A DNA stretch of 64,000 bases from the NCBI GenBank assembly GCA_044221805.1, contig JBGAOK010000004.1, positions 10,943 through 74,942 of the forward strand, in the 5' to 3' direction. A program made the position numbers and the translations under genes. Below, piece after piece: positions 60,256-64,000 of the stretch. The stretch is from Meridianimarinicoccus sp044221805. Its GTDB lineage: Bacteria > Pseudomonadota > Alphaproteobacteria > Rhodobacterales > Rhodobacteraceae. Each line of letters begins with the position of its first letter. Position 1 is the stretch's first letter. The notes beneath the pieces are model-generated. The model did not search any database, was not told the origin of the DNA, and saw only the letters and a list, made by a program, of their open reading frames with translations.

Positions 60256-61533
60256 ATGCTCGACACATCGAAGGACCTGCCCCGCGGCCTGCTCGGGGCC
60301 GCCCGCCTCCCGCTGATCGAGGCGCTTCACGGCCGCCGCTCGCGGCGCTTTGCCCGGGGCGCCAGCATCCCGGACGGGCCGCTTGCCCATACCTCGCGCC
60401 ATGCGCCCGAACCGCTGGACCCGGCGGAACAGATGCTGCTGCTGGCCACCATCGCCGGCAACACCGGCTGGGCCGAACTGTTCGCGCACCACCCGGCCCA
60501 GGCGGGCAAACTGCCCAACTACACCAGCGCCGCCGGCGGGCGCAGCTTCCCCTCGGCCGCAGGCTTCAACACCACCGAGTTCTTCTTCACCGACGACAGC
60601 GGAGTCTACTTCCTGCCCACGCGGGACATGACGCCGATCCGCGCCCGCGCCGGGTCCGACCTGGACAGCTGGGTCGAGGCCCACCGCGCGCGGATCGTAA
60701 AGCTGGCCGACGGACGCCTGAAGATCCCGGCGGAGCCGCCCTTCATGGAAGCGCACAACACCTGGTGCGCCAACGTGCCGGGGTCGACCCTGATCTGGCC
60801 GGTGGCGGATGTGGCGCAGCACCTGATCCTGATGCTGCTCTACCTCGTCCAGAACGGCACCGCGGTCTATGACGACGTGAACGGCAGGGCGATCCCGGGG
60901 CTGGAACGGTACACCCACCGGCTGAACCTCGACCTCGCCTATCCGATGGGCTTCCTCGAACAGGTGGTCCTGACCGATGTGGCGGTCGAGATGGGCACCG
61001 CCTGCCACGGCGGCGCGCTGATGCTTCAGGCGCTGGGGCTGGGGGGCTGGATGTTCACCGGCATCAACCCGTTCGCGGTCCTTGGTGCCAGCGGCGACCC
61101 GGCAGTGCCGGGACTGGGCTTCCGCTTCGAGATGTACGAGGGCGACCCGCTGCCCTTCGTCACCGGCCTGCCCGGCGTGTTCGAGGCCCATGTCCTGCCG
61201 CACCACGCCACGATGCGGGCGGCGGTTGCAGCGGTGGTGGCGCGGAAGTTCGGCCGGGGCGGCCCCTTCGACCCCGGTCAGGCCGGCCCCTACCGCGAGA
61301 CCGCGGCGGTGCGGTCCGCGGCCGCGCCGATCGACGACGAGGCGGTCGAGATCGTCAGCCTGATCGCCGACTACTGCCTTGCCACCTTCGGCCGCTTCCC
61401 GGTGCAGGTGCCGGCGATCTACCTGAAGACCTTCCTTCAGGCGCATCGGCTCGACACCGACTTCTACGACCGCCACTTCGCGCCGGGCATCTATCTGGCG
61501 ACCCACGCGGAGCGCGAGCGCAACCGGGGCTGA
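60256..61533 (+). CDS. Nitroreductase-like protein
   Basis: This 425-residue protein has sections resembling the nitroreductase/FMN fold: IEALHGRRSRRFARGASIPD at the N-terminus, TIAGNTGWAELFAHHPAQAG, PMGFLEQVVLTDVAVEMGTA and LQALGLGGWMFTGINPFAVL. It is longer than ordinary nitroreductases (about 200). The substrate is unknown. An AAAGGA site precedes the ATG at 60256. It is divergent from the GlxA-type regulator. Confidence 0.6.
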   Translation: MLDTSKDLPRGLLGAARLPLIEALHGRRSRRFARGASIPDGPLAHTSRHAPEPLDPAEQMLLLATIAGNTGWAELFAHHPAQAGKLPNYTSAAGGRSFPSAAGFNTTEFFFTDDSGVYFLPTRDMTPIRARAGSDLDSWVEAHRARIVKLADGRLKIPAEPPFMEAHNTWCANVPGSTLIWPVADVAQHLILMLLYLVQNGTAVYDDVNGRAIPGLERYTHRLNLDLAYPMGFLEQVVLTDVAVEMGTACHGGALMLQALGLGGWMFTGINPFAVLGASGDPAVPGLGFRFEMYEGDPLPFVTGLPGVFEAHVLPHHATMRAAVAAVVARKFGRGGPFDPGQAGPYRETAAVRSAAAPIDDEAVEIVSLIADYCLATFGRFPVQVPAIYLKTFLQAHRLDTDFYDRHFAPGIYLATHAERERNRG

Positions 61534-61658
61534 TCCCCTTGTGGCGGCACCGCACCGACCCGGTGCCGCCATCCTGCCCGATCCCATTGGCGCCGCGCCG
61601 CCGTGCCGTTCCCGATTGCCGCGGGCAGCCCGGGCCGACCCAGTCCTGGAGACCGAAG

Positions 61659-63046
61659 ATGACTGTCCTGAACCTTGCCGGCGCTGCCGGCGAAGGCCGT
61701 GGCGCCGCTGCGGCCGGCGACCGGCCCGCCGGCCTGCTGCGGGCCGAAACCGCCGCGATGGCCCGGCTGTCCGCGCCGATCGTGATGATCGCGCTGGTGA
61801 ACATGGGGATGAGCCTGACCGACACCGCCATGGTCGCGGCGCTTTACGGGGCCGAGGCGCTGGCCGCGGTGGCGGTGGGCAGCGACCTCTGTTCGATCCT
61901 GTTCTACCTGGGCGCCGGGACGCTGGCCGGGATCGTGCCGTTTTACACCGCCGCGGCGGTCCGCAGCGACGCCGGCACGCGCGCGCCTGTCTGCGCCGGA
62001 CCGGGCTGATGATGGTGGCGCTGCTTGCGGCCCTGCTGGTCCCGGCGCTCTGGACCGCGCCCGGCTGGCTGGCGCGTCTCGGCCTCGACCCCGGCCTGCT
62101 GGCCGAGGGGCCGGATACACGCGCGCCATGGCGCTGACCCTGGTCCCGATGCTGGGGGTTGCCCTCTACCGCAGCATCCTGACCGCCGCCGAGAAGCCGC
62201 GGGTCTTCCTGCAGGTCACCGCGGCCATGCTGCCGCTGAACGGGGTGGCGAACTGGCTGCTGATGACCGGAGCCGGCCCCCTGCCGGCGCTGGGGCCGAC
62301 CGGGGCGGGGGTGGCCTCGTTCCTGGTGGCGGCGGCCAGCTTGGGCGTGCTCGCCAGGGTGGCGCGCGAGCCCGGTGCCGGGCCTGCCGCGGGCGGGCGT
62401 GCTGCGCCGGGGCTGCTCCGGGTCCTGAAGGTGGGGCTGCCGATCGGCATCGCCACGCTGGCGGAACTGGGCATCTTCCTTGGCGCGACGCTCTATGCGG
62501 CCCGGCTCGGGGCGGCCGAGGTCGCGGCCCACACCCTGACGCTGCGCACCGCGGGGCTGGCCTATGCGGTGCCGGCCGCGCTGCTGCAGGCGGCCATGGT
62601 CCGCTCGGCCCGGGCCGAAGCGGCCGGCGACCGACCGGTGGTGGCGCGGGCGGGGCTCGGGCTTGCGCTGGCCTATGGCCCGGCGGTCTGCGCCGGGCTC
62701 GGGCTTGCCGTCTGGCCGCTCGGGCTCCGGGCTGCTGTTCGACGACAGCCCGGCCGGGGCGGCCGCCGCGGGGCTGACCGCCGGGCTTCTGGTCCTGCTC
62801 GGGCTGATGGAACTGGTCGGCGCGCCGGGATCGGCGGCGGCGGGCCTGCTCGCGGCCGCAAGAACCCGTGCGCCCATGCTCTGCACGCTGGCGAGCTATT
62901 GGCTGCTGGGCGCGCCGCTGGGCCTCTGGCTCTGCGAAGGCGCGGGCCTTGGCATCACCGGGGTCTGGACCGGTCTCGCCGCTGGCACCGCGCTCAGCAC
63001 GGCGCTGCTGCTGGCGCGGCTGCGCCGGCAGGGCGGCGAGGGTTGA
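61659..63046 (+). pseudogene. MATE family efflux transporter, three frameshifts
   Basis: Fragments in different frames make one MATE/DinF-type Na+ or H+ coupled drug exporter. The N-terminus is ARLSAPIVMIALVNMGMSLT, DTAMVAALYGAEALAAVAVG. The frame shifts near 61985 (TGLMMVALLAALLVPALWTA), near 62115 (MALTLVPMLGVALYRSILTA, VGLPIGIATLAELGIFLGAT) and near 62735 (LLVLLGLMELVGAPGSAAAG, to the stop at 63046). Together they give about 460 residues, the full family length with twelve helices. Sequence error is the simplest explanation. Confidence 0.87.
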
Positions 63047-63166
63047 GCGCAGGCCGGGCCGCGTCGCCCGGCCATTTCCGCTTGCACCGGGCGGCCGCAG
63101 ACGGCACCCCATGGCCATCCCCGCGGCCCGGACCGGGCCGGCACATGTCCAGGACTGGATGCGACC

Positions 63167-64000
63167 ATGACCGAAGACACCGCGATGCGCCTGGTGGCGC
63201 CGGACTTCCTTGCCCTGACGATCGGCATCGTCGTCTACTTCCTGGGTGTGCTGATCACCCGCCGGGTCGGCTTCCTGCGCAGCTACAACATCCCCGAGCC
63301 GGTCACCGGCGGCTTCGTCGCCGCCCTGATCCTGTGGGGCGTCTACGAGGCGCTGAACATCGAGATCGCCTTCGACATGAGCACCCGCGACCGGCTGCTG
63401 GTGATCTTCTTCGCCACCGTGGGCGTGAACGCCCGGCTGAAGGATCTGGCCGCGGGCGGCCGGGTGCTGGCGATCCTCTGCGTGATCACGGTGGCCTATG
63501 TTCCTGCAGAACATCATCGGCACGCTCGGCGCGCTGACCTTCGGCCTGCCGACGGCGGCGGGGGTGATGATGGGCTCGGTCGCGCTGGTCGGCGGCCACG
63601 GCACCACCATCGCCTGGGGCCCGGCGATCGCCGCCGACCACGGCTTCCCCGCCGCGGTCGAGACCGGCATCGCGGTCGCGACCCTGGGCCTGATCGTTGC
63701 CAGCCTGCTCGGTGGCCCGATCGCCAAGTACCTGATCGAAAGCCGCAAGCTGACACCCGCCCCGGACACCGTGCGGCCGGCGACCTGCCGCCCGAGGCCG
63801 ACGCGGCGCCGATCGACAAGACCGGGGTGATGCGCGCGCTTCTGGTGGTCAACATCGCGGTGATCCTCGGCTATATCGCCCATGGCTGGATCAGCTCGGT
63901 CAGCTCGATCAAGCTGCCGCTGTTCGTGCCCTGCCTGCTCATGGGGATCGCGCTGTCGAACACCATCCCGCTGGTCTTCCCGCGGCTGCCCTGGCCGGCG
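63167..64000 (+). pseudogene. gltS: Sodium/glutamate symporter GltS, frameshifted and cut by window end
   Basis: The start is ATG 63167 (MTEDTAMRLVAPDFLALTIG). GltS features are RRVGFLRSYNIPEPVTGGFV, then LFLQNIIGTLGALTFGLPTA (after an extra base near 63500), GSVALVGGHGTTIAWGPAIA and, after another shift near 63770, MRALLVVNIAVILGYIAHGW running off the end. The family imports glutamate with Na+. The last third of the gene lies outside. Confidence 0.88.

Overview
The window reads as chromosomal DNA from a high-GC alphaproteobacterium, most likely a member of the Rhodobacteraceae. Evidence: the rplU-rpmA-GNAT-obgE ribosomal block, a complete PhyR-NepR-EcfG general stress response locus with matching EcfG promoters, a BioY biotin transporter subunit, and a PcaQ-controlled pca cluster ending in a beta-keto acid cleavage enzyme. 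I see no tRNA, rRNA, CRISPR array, transposase or integrase.

Layout. (1) 1-2165, minus strand: translation and ribosome-assembly genes. (2) 2461-6461: general stress response, with an HWE-type PAS histidine kinase, a CsbD-like protein, PhyR, NepR, EcfG and a DUF3008 protein. Two textbook EcfG promoters lie back to back between the kinase and csbD. (3) 6480-8996: bioY, a DUF6314 protein and purB. (4) 9125-19814: two CUT2-type sugar ABC transporters around a GntR/FCD regulator, with a zinc alcohol dehydrogenase, an FAH-family hydrolase and an L-fuconate dehydratase-like enolase. Together these suggest non-phosphorylative use of L-fucose or a similar 6-deoxysugar. (5) 20251-25901: pcaQ, pobA, pcaDCHG and a BKACE gene, taking 4-hydroxybenzoate to protocatechuate and on to central metabolism.

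(6) 26077-47760 is the standout: a roughly 21.7 kb island made of two divergent gene runs. The left arm (minus strand) encodes two DUF4384 proteins, a secreted serpin, a secreted chymotrypsin-fold protease, an OmpA-type lipoprotein, two secreted caspases (one with a perfect EF-hand loop), a patatin phospholipase and a SLOG/SLATT-like membrane protein. The right arm (plus strand) encodes an OmpA-like protein, a caspase with a peptidoglycan-binding domain, a three-module TIR protein, a 1,622-residue nSTAND NTPase with a membrane span, and a second SLATT-like membrane protein homologous to the one at the far left end. My inference is a single envelope-plus-cytoplasm protease-cascade or conflict (immunity or cell-death) system that combines proteases, a matching protease inhibitor, a STAND/TIR signalling pair and membrane or lipid effectors. 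I do not recognise this combination as a named system.

(7) 47936-55527: an alpha-2-macroglobulin with an intact thioester, followed by pbpC (penicillin-binding protein 1C), a known partnership. (8) 55552-64000: an ECF sigma/anti-sigma pair with a secreted COG4315-like protein, DUF2076 and ExoD genes, a GlxA-type AraC regulator, a nitroreductase-like protein, a MATE transporter and the start of gltS.

Sequence quality varies. obgE, pbpC, the ECF sigma and anti-sigma genes, the MATE gene and gltS are all interrupted by single-base frameshifts. The obgE break is one missing G in a G run, so most of these are probably sequencing or assembly errors rather than decay. The island and the metabolic clusters read through cleanly.
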